DNA of 64,000 nt from an uncultured Collinsella sp. (lineage in GTDB: Bacteria; Actinomycetota; Coriobacteriia; Coriobacteriales; Coriobacteriaceae), in assembly GCA_902469555.1 (NCBI GenBank), contig CABRDB010000020.1, positions 19,882 through 83,881 on the forward strand. Direction: 5' to 3'. Positions 30,629-39,028 of this stretch are shown in pieces. Positions within the stretch are counted from its first letter, which is position 1, and every line of letters starts with the position of its first letter. A program made the translations under genes and the position numbers. Below the pieces are notes generated by a model. The model had not been told where the DNA came from. It did not search any database and saw only the letters and a program-made list of their open reading frames with translations.

Positions 30629-30653
30629 CCCATAAGGATTGCTTTTTCGTTTT

Positions 30654-32015
30654 ATGGATACTGTTCTGAGCGTTCTTTCATCGGTCTTTTGGGGCCTGCT
30701 GATGCTTTCCGTCCTCGTGTTTTTGCACGAGGGCGGCCACTTTTTGGCGGCGCGTGCCTGCGGCGTCCGTGTGACCGAGTTCTTTTTGGGCCTGCCGTGC
30801 CGCTTTGACATCCATTACACGTCGCGTCGCATTGGAACCAAGTTTGGCGTGACCCCGCTGCTGCTGGGTGGCTACGCTGCCATTTGCGGTATGGATCCGA
30901 CCGATGTCTCGTGCGCCGATCGCGTGCTCGCGGCTATCTACCGTCATGGTCACGTGACCGTGGCCGACCTTGCTGTCGAGCTCGAGCTTTCCGAGGAGGA
31001 TGTGCTCGAGGCTTGTGCTCTGTTGCTGGGCTGGGGCTCCATCGCACCTTGGTATGAGGAAGGGGAGAAGCCCTTACCGAGCTACTATCCCACCAAGTAT
31101 CAGACGCTGCCGCGAGACGCGGCGGGCTACACCACCTTTGACGGCCGCCGGTTCGATCGAGAGCATGCGACTGCCGAGGGCGATGTGTGGGAGCTGCCGT
31201 GCGGCGAGGCTGATTTCTTGGCGCAAGAGCGCTCGCACACTTATCTTGGCCAGGGTTTTCTCAAGCGCGCCTTTATGCTGCTCGCGGGCATTCTCGTCAA
31301 TATCTTGACGGGCTTTTTGCTGCTTATGAGCATCTACTCTATTGCGGGTGTCACCGTGCCGATGGATACCAACGTGATCGGTCAGGTTGACGAGGGGTCT
31401 ATTGCCGCCAAGGCGGGTATCGAGGGCGGCGACGCGATCCTTTCGGTCGACGGTGTCTCATGTTCCACTTGGATGGACGTCTACGATGCTATCGGCAAGG
31501 CTGCCGGTAAGGACGATATCGCCATCGAGTACGAGCGTGACGGCAAGCAGCATTCGACCACGGTTGCGCTCAAAGAGGACGAGCGCCTAGGTGTGTATGC
31601 CTCTACGCAGGTGGTCCGTTTAGACCCCATCACGTCGGCTCGCCTGTCTTTCTCCTATGTCGTGCAGACAGCGGATGGCGTTATTCGCCTACTCCAGCCG
31701 CAGCATACGATGGAGATTCTCGACCAGTCCTCGTCGATCGTGGGCATCAGCGTCATGTCCTCTCAGGCGGCTGCTGCCGGCCCTGCCGCGTTCCTTTCGT
31801 TTGCTGCCCTCATCTCGTTCTCGCTTGGCTTTATGAACCTGCTGCCCATCCCGCCACTCGATGGCGGTAAGCTGGTCATCGAGATCATTCAAAAGATTGC
31901 GGGACGCGAGCTTCCGCTCAAGGTCCAGGCGATTGTGAGCTATGTGGGCATCGCGCTCTTTGCGCTGCTGTTTGTCTATATGCTTCGTTCCGACATCCTT
32001 CGATTTATTCTGTAG
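30654..32015 (+). CDS. rseP: Site-2 protease RseP/RasP-like (M50) with an inserted winged-helix-like segment
   Basis: Membrane zinc protease of regulated intramembrane proteolysis. The first membrane segment carries HEGGH (residues 25-29); LLPIPPLDGGKL near the C-terminus supplies the third metal ligand. A PDZ domain (DEGSIAAKAGIEGGDAILSVDG) lies around 235-300. Residues about 81-195, in the cytosolic loop after GVTPLLLGGY, hold an extra part whose first half (RVLAAIYRHGHVTVADL, then ELSEEDVLEACALLLGWG) resembles a winged helix. ATG 30654 is preferred; TTG 30639 is nearly on top of the AAGGA site. The location between dxr and ispG is standard. Confidence 0.92.
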   Translation: MDTVLSVLSSVFWGLLMLSVLVFLHEGGHFLAARACGVRVTEFFLGLPCRFDIHYTSRRIGTKFGVTPLLLGGYAAICGMDPTDVSCADRVLAAIYRHGHVTVADLAVELELSEEDVLEACALLLGWGSIAPWYEEGEKPLPSYYPTKYQTLPRDAAGYTTFDGRRFDREHATAEGDVWELPCGEADFLAQERSHTYLGQGFLKRAFMLLAGILVNILTGFLLLMSIYSIAGVTVPMDTNVIGQVDEGSIAAKAGIEGGDAILSVDGVSCSTWMDVYDAIGKAAGKDDIAIEYERDGKQHSTTVALKEDERLGVYASTQVVRLDPITSARLSFSYVVQTADGVIRLLQPQHTMEILDQSSSIVGISVMSSQAAAAGPAAFLSFAALISFSLGFMNLLPIPPLDGGKLVIEIIQKIAGRELPLKVQAIVSYVGIALFALLFVYMLRSDILRFIL

Positions 32016-32028
32016 GGGAGTGTTTGGA

Positions 32029-33111
32029 TTGTCTTTATCCCATCCTTTGCCGCGCGAACTGACGCGCCCCGTGCATGTGGGCGGCGTACAGATCGGTGGC
32101 GGCGCGCCGGTGGTGGTTCAATCGATGACCTGCACCGATACCGCTGATGCCCAGGCAACGCTTGCGCAAGTGTGCGCGTTGGCGCAGGCTGGCTGCGATA
32201 TCGTGCGTGTGAGCGTGCCCACTGAGGCCGCGCTTGAGGGTTTCCGCACCATCTGTGCCGAGTCTCCGGTGCCGATCGTCGCCGATATCCACTTTAACCA
32301 TAAGCTTGCCATTGGTGCCGTTGAGGCCGGTGCTGCCAAGCTGCGCATCAATCCCGGCAATATCGGCGATTGGGCCAAGGTTGACGCGGTGATCGATGCT
32401 GCGGGTGCAGCGGGCTGTGCGATTCGTATCGGCGTCAATGCCGGTTCGCTTGAGCAGGATATCGCCGAGCGCGATGACCTCACGCAGCCCGAAAAGCTCG
32501 TGATGTCGAGCGAGCGCTTTGTGCAGCATTTTGAGGACCGCGGGTTTAACAACATTGTGCTTTCCGCCAAGGCCCATAGCGTGCAAACGACGCTCGATAC
32601 CTATCGAGCCTTGTCGCGTGAGATTCCTCACGTTCCGCTTCACCTGGGCGTAACCGAGGCGGGTACCAAGCTTCAGGGCACCATTAAGAGCTCGGTGGGC
32701 CTTGGTATTCTGCTGTCTGAGGGTATTGGTGACACCATGCGCGTCTCTCTCACGGCCGATCCGGTTGAGGAGTCTCCGGTTGCCTGGGGTATTCTGCAGT
32801 CGCTGGGCCTGCGTCGCCGTGGCCCCGAGATTGTCTCGTGCCCCACGTGCGCCCGCTGCCAGGTTAACCTCATTCCCATCGCCGAGGAGGTCACCGAGCG
32901 GCTTAAGAACTACTCCGCGCCGCTTTCTATCGCTGTGATGGGATGTGCCGTTAATGGCCCCGGTGAGGCTTCTGATGCCGACCTGGGCGTTGCTTGCGGA
33001 CGTGGTCAGGCCTTGCTCTTTTCGCATGGCCAGATCATTGGTAAAGTAGCTGAGGACCAAATTGTCGACGCGCTTATGGCAGAGGTCGACAAACTTATTG
33101 AGGAGAAATAA
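32029..33111 (+). CDS. ispG: (E)-4-hydroxy-3-methylbut-2-enyl-diphosphate synthase
   Basis: IspG (GcpE) is the [4Fe-4S] enzyme converting MEcPP to HMBPP. The N-terminal TIM barrel (GGAPVVVQSMTCTDTADAQATLAQV, VADIHFNHKLA, RINPGNIG) is followed by the cluster ligands in SCPTCARCQVN and GCAVNGPGEASDADLG. TTG 32029 lies 8 bases after AGGGGAG; GTG 32020 overlaps that site. The 360-residue product has normal length. The gene follows rseP closely and directly abuts proS. Confidence 0.96.
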   Translation: MSLSHPLPRELTRPVHVGGVQIGGGAPVVVQSMTCTDTADAQATLAQVCALAQAGCDIVRVSVPTEAALEGFRTICAESPVPIVADIHFNHKLAIGAVEAGAAKLRINPGNIGDWAKVDAVIDAAGAAGCAIRIGVNAGSLEQDIAERDDLTQPEKLVMSSERFVQHFEDRGFNNIVLSAKAHSVQTTLDTYRALSREIPHVPLHLGVTEAGTKLQGTIKSSVGLGILLSEGIGDTMRVSLTADPVEESPVAWGILQSLGLRRRGPEIVSCPTCARCQVNLIPIAEEVTERLKNYSAPLSIAVMGCAVNGPGEASDADLGVACGRGQALLFSHGQIIGKVAEDQIVDALMAEVDKLIEEK

Positions 33112-34833
33112 ATGACCCGAGCAATGTATATGTCTAAGCTCTATGCGCCGACGCTTAAAGAGGATCCGGCGGACGCTGAGCTCGCCAGCCACCGCCTGCT
33201 GCTCCGTGCCGGCATGATCCGCAAGGAGGCCGCCGGTCTGTATTCCTACCTGCCGCTCGCATGGCGCTCGATTCGCAAGATCGAGAACATCGTGCGCGAC
33301 GAGATGGATGCCGCCGGTGCCCAGGAGCTCATGATGCCCATTATGGTCGACGCCGAGCTATGGCGCGAGTCCGGCCGCATCGACGCCTATGGCAAGGAAC
33401 TCGTGCGCTTCGATGACCGCCACGGCCGCGAGTTCGTGCTGGGCCCCACGCACGAGGAGACCGTGACCGCCCTGGTTCGCAATGAGCTGCGTTCCTACAA
33501 GCAACTGCCCGTTAACCTCTACCACATCCAGGACAAGTTCCGCGACGAGTTCCGTCCCCGCTTTGGCCTGATGCGCGGTCGCGAGTTCATCATGAAGGAC
33601 GCCTACAGCTTCTCTGCCACGCAGGAGAGTCTGCAGGAGGAGTACGACAAGATGAAGCAGGCCTACGCCAACATCTGCGAGCGCTGCTACATCAAGGCTC
33701 TGCCCGTTGTCGCCGACTCCGGCGAGATCGGTGGCGACACCTCCGTCGAGTACATGGCTTTGGCCGACGCCGGTGAGGCCTCGCTCGTCTACTGCGACGA
33801 GTGCGGCTTTGCTGCCGATGACGAGGCCGCAAGTACCAAGGTCGTTGTGACCGAGGGTCCTGGCGACGGTACGCTTACCAAGGTCGAGACTCCGGGTATG
33901 GGCACCATCGAGGCCGTTGCAAAGTTCTTCGGCTTCCCCGAGAACGGCACGCGCAAGTCGCTGGCACTCATCGACGCTGAGGGCAAGCCTGTCGTGGCCA
34001 TCGTTCCGGGCGATCATGAACTCAACGACTGCAAGGCCGAGCATGTTTTTGGCAAGGGCTATCGCATGATGACCGACGATGAGCTTCAGGCGAACGGCCT
34101 GCACAAGGGCTTTATCGGACCGGTCAACCTGCCCGAGGGCATCCGTCTGGTGTGCGACGAGAGCCTGCGCGAGTCCAAGCAGTGGGCCTGCGGTGCCAAC
34201 GAGGTCGATTATCACTTTACCGGTGCCTGCCCCGAGCGTGACTTTACCGTCGACGAGTGGGCCGACCTGGTCACCGTCGTGGCTGGCGATCCTTGCCCGC
34301 ACTGCGGCAAGCCCCTCTCCGCTGCTCGCGGTATCGAGGTTTCCCAGGTCTTCCAGCTGGGCACCAAGTACTCCGAGGCCATGGGTGCCACCTTTATGGA
34401 TGAGGACGGCAAGGAGAAGCCGCTCATCATGGGTTGTTACGGCGTGGGCGTGTCCCGCTCGCTTGCTGCCGTCGTGGAGCAGCACAACGACGAGCACGGT
34501 ATCGTCTGGCCGGTCTCCGTTGCCCCGTACGAGGTCGCGGTGATTCCGCTCGACCCCAAGAAGGAAGAGTGCGCTACCGTCTGCGACCAAATCGTCGAGG
34601 GCCTGTGTGCCGAGGGTATTGAGGTCGTCGTCGATGATCGTGACGAGCGTCCCGGATTTAAGTTTGCCGACAACGATCTTATGGGCTTCCCGTATCAGGT
34701 GGTTCTGGGCAAGCGCGGCCTTAAGAACGGCACCGTTGAGCTCAAGGACCGTGCCACGGGCGAGCGCGAGGACGTGGCGATTGACGAGGTCGTCGCCAAG
34801 GTTGCCGAGCTTGTTAAGGCGGCCCGCCGTTAA
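33112..34833 (+). CDS. proS: Prolyl-tRNA synthetase
   Basis: Class II synthetase charging tRNA-Pro. Motifs include RLLLRAGMIRKEAAGLYSYLPL, LGPTHEETVTAL and RDEFRPRFGLMRGREFIMKDAYSF. The YbaK-type editing domain (about residues 225-400) is present, so mischarged Ala-tRNA-Pro can be cleared. At 573 residues it is the long bacterial form. It starts immediately after the ispG stop and ends the 8-gene cluster with a strong terminator. Confidence 0.97.
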   Translation: MTRAMYMSKLYAPTLKEDPADAELASHRLLLRAGMIRKEAAGLYSYLPLAWRSIRKIENIVRDEMDAAGAQELMMPIMVDAELWRESGRIDAYGKELVRFDDRHGREFVLGPTHEETVTALVRNELRSYKQLPVNLYHIQDKFRDEFRPRFGLMRGREFIMKDAYSFSATQESLQEEYDKMKQAYANICERCYIKALPVVADSGEIGGDTSVEYMALADAGEASLVYCDECGFAADDEAASTKVVVTEGPGDGTLTKVETPGMGTIEAVAKFFGFPENGTRKSLALIDAEGKPVVAIVPGDHELNDCKAEHVFGKGYRMMTDDELQANGLHKGFIGPVNLPEGIRLVCDESLRESKQWACGANEVDYHFTGACPERDFTVDEWADLVTVVAGDPCPHCGKPLSAARGIEVSQVFQLGTKYSEAMGATFMDEDGKEKPLIMGCYGVGVSRSLAAVVEQHNDEHGIVWPVSVAPYEVAVIPLDPKKEECATVCDQIVEGLCAEGIEVVVDDRDERPGFKFADNDLMGFPYQVVLGKRGLKNGTVELKDRATGEREDVAIDEVVAKVAELVKAARR

Positions 34834-34863
34834 TCGACGATTTCGCTTGTAGTTCGATATACG

Positions 34864-34912
34864 GGACGGCCCCGCATTTCTCCAGATTGGGGAGATGTGG
34901 GGCCGTCCTTTT
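34864..34912 (+). terminator. Intrinsic terminator of the pyrH-proS cluster
   Basis: A long stem (GGACGGCCCCGCATTTCTCC with GGGGAGATGTGGGGCCGTCC, one mismatch or wobble region) with a 5-base loop is followed by TTTTAT. Confidence 0.92.
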
Positions 34913-34940
34913 ATCTTGTAGCATCCTCGATATCTAAAAG

Positions 34941-34974
34941 AAAACCCCACAGCCCATATGAGCTGCGGGGTTTT
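34941..34974 (-). terminator. Intrinsic terminator of the APH-like kinase / adhE unit (bidirectional)
   Basis: AAAACCCCACAGC pairs with GCTGCGGGGTTTT (12 of 13). The A-run on the plus strand gives a T-run on the minus strand, and the reverse also holds, so it can stop both converging transcripts. Confidence 0.85.
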
Positions 34975-35010
34975 CCTTGTGCCTCCGATGCGAAATGAAT
35001 CGCTCAGATA

Positions 35011-35775
35011 TTACTGATAATCGACGACGTCGATCCAGTTCTTCAGGAACTCATCGTTCACGTTGCGCTTACGAGCGAGCTCGGAAGCGGCGACGATGCT
35101 CGTCCACTGACGCACGACTTGCATGGGCATGTCGGCGCGGTCGCAGTAGAGCTCCAGGTAGGCCTCGGCCTGGTCCTTGCTGTTGAGGGCGAAGAGCAGG
35201 TAGGTGGTGGCAACGTCGGCAGCAGGGGAGCCCTGGGTGGCGTGTGCCCAGTCGCACACATAGAGCTGGCCGTCGTCGCCGACGATGACGTTGGAGGGGT
35301 TGAAGTCGCCGTGGCAGACCTTGAACTCCTTGGTCATGCCGTCCAGACGCTCCTGAAGGTTGTAGCGCGTGGTGGCATTGAGCTGATCAAGGCTGTCGAT
35401 CATGCGGGCGAACTTGTCGCGCTGACGGTTGAGCAGCGGGGAGGTGTAGCCGTGGATCTCGATCTGGAGATCGACGAACATCTCGAGGTACTCACCAAAG
35501 CGCTGGGGCTCGGCAGTCATCTTCTCGGCAAGGGTGGTGCCCGGAACCTTCTCGGTCACGAGTGCCCAGCCGTTGGCGTTCTCGAGCTGAGAAACCTCGA
35601 GAGCCTTGGGGCTGCGGATGCCGCACTCATTGATGCGGGCAAGATTCAAAGCCTCGTTGAACACGTCGGAGACAGGCTTGGTCTCGTTAAAGACCTTGAC
35701 GATCTTGTCGCCCAGGTCGTAAACGACCTTGTTGCCACGGCGGACGAGCTCGGTCTTGGAATCGGGTAGCAGCAT
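35011..35775 (-). CDS. Aminoglycoside-phosphotransferase-like kinase (small-molecule kinase)
   Basis: A 254-residue protein with the APH/choline-kinase fold. The N-lobe shows VVYDLGDKIVKVFNETK (Lys of the ATP site) and WALVTEKVPGTTLAEKM; the Brenner motif is CHGDFNPSNVIV and the metal motif CDWAHATQGSPAADVATTYL. This resembles the TIGR02172-type APH proteins common in gut anaerobes, not known resistance enzymes. The substrate is unknown, and drug resistance should not be inferred. It follows adhE by 88 bases on the same strand and starts after AAAGGAT. Confidence 0.8.
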   Translation of the reverse strand: MLLPDSKTELVRRGNKVVYDLGDKIVKVFNETKPVSDVFNEALNLARINECGIRSPKALEVSQLENANGWALVTEKVPGTTLAEKMTAEPQRFGEYLEMFVDLQIEIHGYTSPLLNRQRDKFARMIDSLDQLNATTRYNLQERLDGMTKEFKVCHGDFNPSNVIVGDDGQLYVCDWAHATQGSPAADVATTYLLFALNSKDQAEAYLELYCDRADMPMQVVRQWTSIVAASELARKRNVNDEFLKNWIDVVDYQ

Positions 35776-35807
35776 GGTTGCATCCTTTCAACGATGCGAT
35801 AGAAGCG

Positions 35808-35846
35808 ACGGCGGGGGGGTGTGAAACACCCGTGCACCCCCGCCGT
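35808..35846 (-). other. Strong hairpin between adhE and the APH-like gene
   Basis: ACGGCGGGGGTG and the complementary C-rich arm (CACCCCCCCGCCGT with bulges) flank a loop, 18 bases after the adhE stop. No T-run follows on the minus strand, so it could be a terminator without a U-tail, an mRNA-stabilising hairpin, or a partial stop that lowers expression of the downstream gene. Confidence 0.5.
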
Positions 35847-35863
35847 TAAAAACCGTGCTAAAA

Positions 35864-38512
35864 CTAGCAGACGGCGTAGTCCTGAGGCTCGCGGCCGTAG
35901 TAGGCGTCCAGGTAGAGCTCCTTGATCTCGCTCATGAGCGGGTAGCGCGGGTTAGCGCCGGTGCACTGGTCGTTGAATGCCTGCTCGGTCATCTCGTCGA
36001 GGGTGTCGAGGAAGTACTGCTCGTCAACACCGTAGTCGGCGATGGTCTTCTTGACGCCGATGAAGTCCTTGAGCTCCTCGAGCTTCGTGATGAAGTTCTC
36101 GAAGACCTCCTTGTCGTCCTTGCCCTCGATGCCGCAGTACTTGGCCATCTCGGCGTAGTTGTGCAGCGCGTTGGGGTAAGGATACTGGGAGAAGGTACCC
36201 ATCTTGACGGGAGCCTCGGCGGCGTTGTAGCGCATGACGCGGGTCAGGATGACGGCGTTTGCGAGGCCGTGGGGCAGGTGGTGGAAAGCGCCGAGCTTGT
36301 GGGCCATGGAGTGGTTGAGGCCCAGGAAGGCGTTGGCGAAGGCCATACCGGCCATGCAGGAGGCGTTGTGCATCTCCTCGCGGGCATGCGGGTCCTTGGC
36401 GCCGTTCGTGAAGCTGGAGGGCAGGTTCTCGAAAACGAGCTTAGCAGCGCGCTCGGAGAGGCCCTTGGTGTAGTCGGAAGCCATGATGGAGACATAGGAC
36501 TCGATGGCGTGGGTCATGACATCGATGCCGGAGGCAGCGGTCAGGCCGCGCGGGGCGGTCATGCAGTTGTCGGCGTCGACGATAGCCATGTTGGGGAGCA
36601 GCGCGTAGTCGGCGAGCGGCCACTTGATGCCGGTCTCCTTGTCGGTGATGATGGCGAACGGCGTGCACTCGGAGCCGGTACCCGAAGAGGTCGGGACGGC
36701 GACGAAGTAGGCCTTCTTGCCCATCTCGGGGAAGGTGAAGATACGCTTGCGGATGTCCATGAAGTCCATGGCCATGTCCTCAAACTTGCACTCGGGGTGC
36801 TCGTACATCATCCACATGATCTTGCCGGCGTCCATAGCGGAGCCACCGCCGACGGCGATGATGACGTCCGGCTCAAAGAGAGCCATCTGCTTGGCGCCGC
36901 GACGTGCGCACTGCAGCGACGGATCGGGCTCGACGTCGTAGAAGCAGTCGTGGGCGATGCCCATCTCATCGAGCTTGGCCTCGATGGCGCGGGTGTTGCC
37001 ATTCTTGAAGAGGAACTGGTCGGTGACGATGAAGGCGCGCTTCTTGCCCATGACGTTGCCCAGCTCGTCGAGGGCGACGGGCGTGGAACCCTTCTTGAAG
37101 TAGACCTTCTCGGGAGCGCGGAACCACAGCATGTTCTCACGGCGCTCGGCCACAGTCTTAACGTTGATCAAGTGCTTCACCCCAACGTTCTCGGAGACGG
37201 AGTTGCCGCCCCAGGAGCCGCAGCCCAGGGTCAGAGACGGCTTCATGCCAAAGTTGTACAGGTCACCGATGCCGCCGTGCGAGGACGGGGTGTTGATGAC
37301 GATACGGCAGGCCTTCATGACGTGCTCGAACAGGCTGATCTTCTCGGCCTGAGCGGGGTGCACGTACAGAGAGGCGGTGTGGCCCGGGCCACCGGCGAGC
37401 ACCAGGTGCTCGGCCTTGTCGACGGCCTCCTGGAAGTCCTTGGCGTGGTACATGGCCAGGACCGGGGAGAGCTTCTCGTGGGAGAACTCCTCCTTGGCGG
37501 GGTCGGTGGAGGTGACCTCGGCGATCAGAATCTTGGTCTTGGCGGGAACCTCGATGCCAGCGAGCTCGGCGATCTTGGCGGCAGCCATGCCGGGGATGCG
37601 GTGATCGAGAGCGCCGTTCTTGAACATGGCGGCACGCAGGGCCTCCATCTCGGCACCCTGCTTGACGAAGTAGCAGCCGCGCTTCTGGAACTCGGCCTTG
37701 ACCTGGTCATAGATGGTGTCGATGACGGTCACGGACTGCTCGGAAGCGCAAATCATGCCGTTGTCGAAGGTCTTGGAGTGGATGATGGAGTTGACGGCGA
37801 GCAGCACGTCGGCGGTGTCGTCGATGACGACCGGGGTGTTACCGGCGCCAACGCCCAGGGCGGGCTTGCCCGAGGAGTATGCAGCCTTGACCATGCCCGG
37901 GCCGCCGGTGGCGAGGATGATGTCGACGTCGCGCATGACCATGTTGGTCAGCTCGATGGAGGGGACATCGACCCAGCCGATGATGCCCTCGGGGGCGCCG
38001 GCCTTGACGGCGGCGTCAAGCACGAGCTTGGCGGCGGCGATGGTGCACTTGGCGGCAGCCGGGTGCGGGGAGATGATGATGGCGTTGCGGGTCTTCAGGC
38101 TGATCAGCGTCTTGAAGATCGCGGTGGAGGTGGGGTTGGTCGTCGGGATGACGGCGCCCACGATGCCGATGGGCTCGGCAATCTTGGTGATGCCGTAAGC
38201 CTCGTCGCGCTCCAGGACACCACAGGTCTTGGTGTTCTTGTAAGCGTTGTAGATGTACTCTGCGGCGTAGTGGTTCTTGATGACCTTGTCCTCAAGAACG
38301 CCGCGGCCGGTCTCCTCGATGGCCATCTTCGCCAACGGGATACGAGCCTTGTTGGCGGCCATGGCGGCCTCATAGAAGATCTTGTCGACCTGCTCCTGCG
38401 TGTACGTAGCAAAAAGCGCCTGGGCCTCTCGCATCTGAGCGAGCTTAGCCTCAAGCGCCTCTACGTTGTCCACAATTGCGGGAGTAGTGTTTTCCGGTGA
38501 CTTTTTCACCAT
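35864..38512 (-). CDS. adhE: Bifunctional acetaldehyde-CoA / alcohol dehydrogenase
   Basis: AdhE reduces acetyl-CoA to acetaldehyde and on to ethanol, regenerating NAD in fermentation, and forms spirosomes. The N-terminal aldehyde dehydrogenase half (residues 1-440) has the nucleophilic Cys in NGMICASEQSV and GGPGHTASLYV. The iron-dependent alcohol dehydrogenase half (about 455-882) has GGGSAMDAGKIMW, TSSGTGSECTPFAII and the iron ligands in LNHSMAHKLGAFHHLPHGLANA. At 882 residues it is full length. The start follows AAGGAGACACAA. A 28-base near-palindrome lies 94 bases upstream. Confidence 0.98.
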   Translation of the reverse strand: MVKKSPENTTPAIVDNVEALEAKLAQMREAQALFATYTQEQVDKIFYEAAMAANKARIPLAKMAIEETGRGVLEDKVIKNHYAAEYIYNAYKNTKTCGVLERDEAYGITKIAEPIGIVGAVIPTTNPTSTAIFKTLISLKTRNAIIISPHPAAAKCTIAAAKLVLDAAVKAGAPEGIIGWVDVPSIELTNMVMRDVDIILATGGPGMVKAAYSSGKPALGVGAGNTPVVIDDTADVLLAVNSIIHSKTFDNGMICASEQSVTVIDTIYDQVKAEFQKRGCYFVKQGAEMEALRAAMFKNGALDHRIPGMAAAKIAELAGIEVPAKTKILIAEVTSTDPAKEEFSHEKLSPVLAMYHAKDFQEAVDKAEHLVLAGGPGHTASLYVHPAQAEKISLFEHVMKACRIVINTPSSHGGIGDLYNFGMKPSLTLGCGSWGGNSVSENVGVKHLINVKTVAERRENMLWFRAPEKVYFKKGSTPVALDELGNVMGKKRAFIVTDQFLFKNGNTRAIEAKLDEMGIAHDCFYDVEPDPSLQCARRGAKQMALFEPDVIIAVGGGSAMDAGKIMWMMYEHPECKFEDMAMDFMDIRKRIFTFPEMGKKAYFVAVPTSSGTGSECTPFAIITDKETGIKWPLADYALLPNMAIVDADNCMTAPRGLTAASGIDVMTHAIESYVSIMASDYTKGLSERAAKLVFENLPSSFTNGAKDPHAREEMHNASCMAGMAFANAFLGLNHSMAHKLGAFHHLPHGLANAVILTRVMRYNAAEAPVKMGTFSQYPYPNALHNYAEMAKYCGIEGKDDKEVFENFITKLEELKDFIGVKKTIADYGVDEQYFLDTLDEMTEQAFNDQCTGANPRYPLMSEIKELYLDAYYGREPQDYAVC

Positions 38513-38552
38513 TTGTGTCTCCTTGCGATCGGAGATTTACCCTACGCCTTGC

Positions 38553-38561
38553 ATGATAGCA
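38553..38561 (-). promoter_or_regulatory. Extended -10 element of adhE
   Basis: On the minus strand the sequence reads TGCTATCAT, a TGnTATAAT-type extended -10, about 41 bases before the adhE start. No good -35 is present, which suits an activated or regulated promoter. Confidence 0.5.
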
Positions 38562-38605
38562 AGAAATTATTCGGCGAACGGTAAGATTCCTGTAAAAGGC
38601 ACACT

Positions 38606-38633
38606 AAAACGCTTCAATAAACTGAAACGTTTT
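38606..38633. promoter_or_regulatory. Operator-like near-palindrome upstream of adhE
   Basis: AAAACGCTTCA and TGAAACGTTTT are inverted repeats (10 of 11 bases) around a 6-base centre. The site lies about 45-70 bases upstream of the extended -10. It does not match the Rex operator (TTGTGA-N6-TCACAA type), so the regulator is unknown. Confidence 0.45.
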
Positions 38634-38665
38634 AACTAAAACTATCTGCCTGCTCCACCGCCCCG

Positions 38666-38690
38666 CTCATTGGGGACGGACTTACATGAG
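38666..38690. repeat. Left inverted repeat of the RAYT relic
   Basis: A 25-base imperfect palindrome from CTCAT to ATGAG with a GGGGACGGA core. Its reverse complement matches 38900-38924 at 23 of 25 bases. Confidence 0.8.
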
Positions 38691-38897
38691 AATTTCAATC
38701 GGAAAACGGGAAGAACGGGGCATCTTTTTGACAATTGCTATTCGCGGGTCGCGGTTGAGTCAGACACGCAGGCGGTGCAGCTGCTCGACTATATTCGTCT
38801 CAATCTCGTGAAAGGTGCGCTTGGCTCAATCGAGGCGTACCGCTGGTCAAGCTACAGGGCATACCAGCTGGGCTACGATCCCTTTGACATCTGCAAA
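38691..38897 (+). pseudogene. Relic of a RAYT / Y1 transposase
   Basis: The frame translates as ENFNRKTGRTGHLFDN, then DYIRLNLVKGALG and AYRWSSYRAYQLGYDP. It aligns with the part of the intact RAYT protein (5933-6673) that runs from HFNQKTGRRGPVF through the tyrosine helix to YRWSSFHEYF. The HUH motif half and the C-terminus are missing, and no proper start lies in the remaining piece. The fragment exactly fills the space between two inverted 25-base palindromes, so the repeats have survived the decay of the gene. The 516-base stretch between adhE and rpmB otherwise holds only the adhE control region and the rpmB terminator. Confidence 0.8.
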
Positions 38898-38899
38898 CA

Positions 38900-38924
38900 C
38901 TCATGTAAGTCTGTCCCAAATGAG
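38900..38924. repeat. Right inverted repeat of the RAYT relic
   Basis: Inverted partner of 38666-38690 (CTCATGTAAG ... AATGAG). It ends a few bases before the rpmB terminator. Confidence 0.8.
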
Positions 38925-38927
38925 TGC

Positions 38928-38960
38928 AAAAAGGCGCCCTCCGTAGGGGAGAGCGCCTTT
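38928..38960 (-). terminator. Intrinsic terminator of rpmB
   Basis: AAAGGCGCCCTCC pairs with GGAGAGCGCCTTT (one mismatch). On the minus strand the right-hand end runs into TTTTTGC, so it stops rpmB transcription before the RAYT relic. Confidence 0.85.
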
Positions 38961-39028
38961 GGTAAGTTCTATATGAACGCGAGGTCTTTGACCCGGAGAG
39001 TCCGAGGTACTTGTTGGTAAGACCTTAT

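Noticed and set aside
35855-38500. 881-residue open frame on the plus strand, opposite adhE
   Set aside because: It mirrors adhE almost end to end and its translation is low-complexity (Val/Leu/Gly/Asp-rich) with no recognisable motif. It is a by-product of high-GC codon bias on the opposite strand.
38606-38633. Rex operator at adhE
   Set aside because: The dyad reads AAAACGCTTCA/TGAAACGTTTT and lacks the TTGTG/CACAA arms required for Rex.
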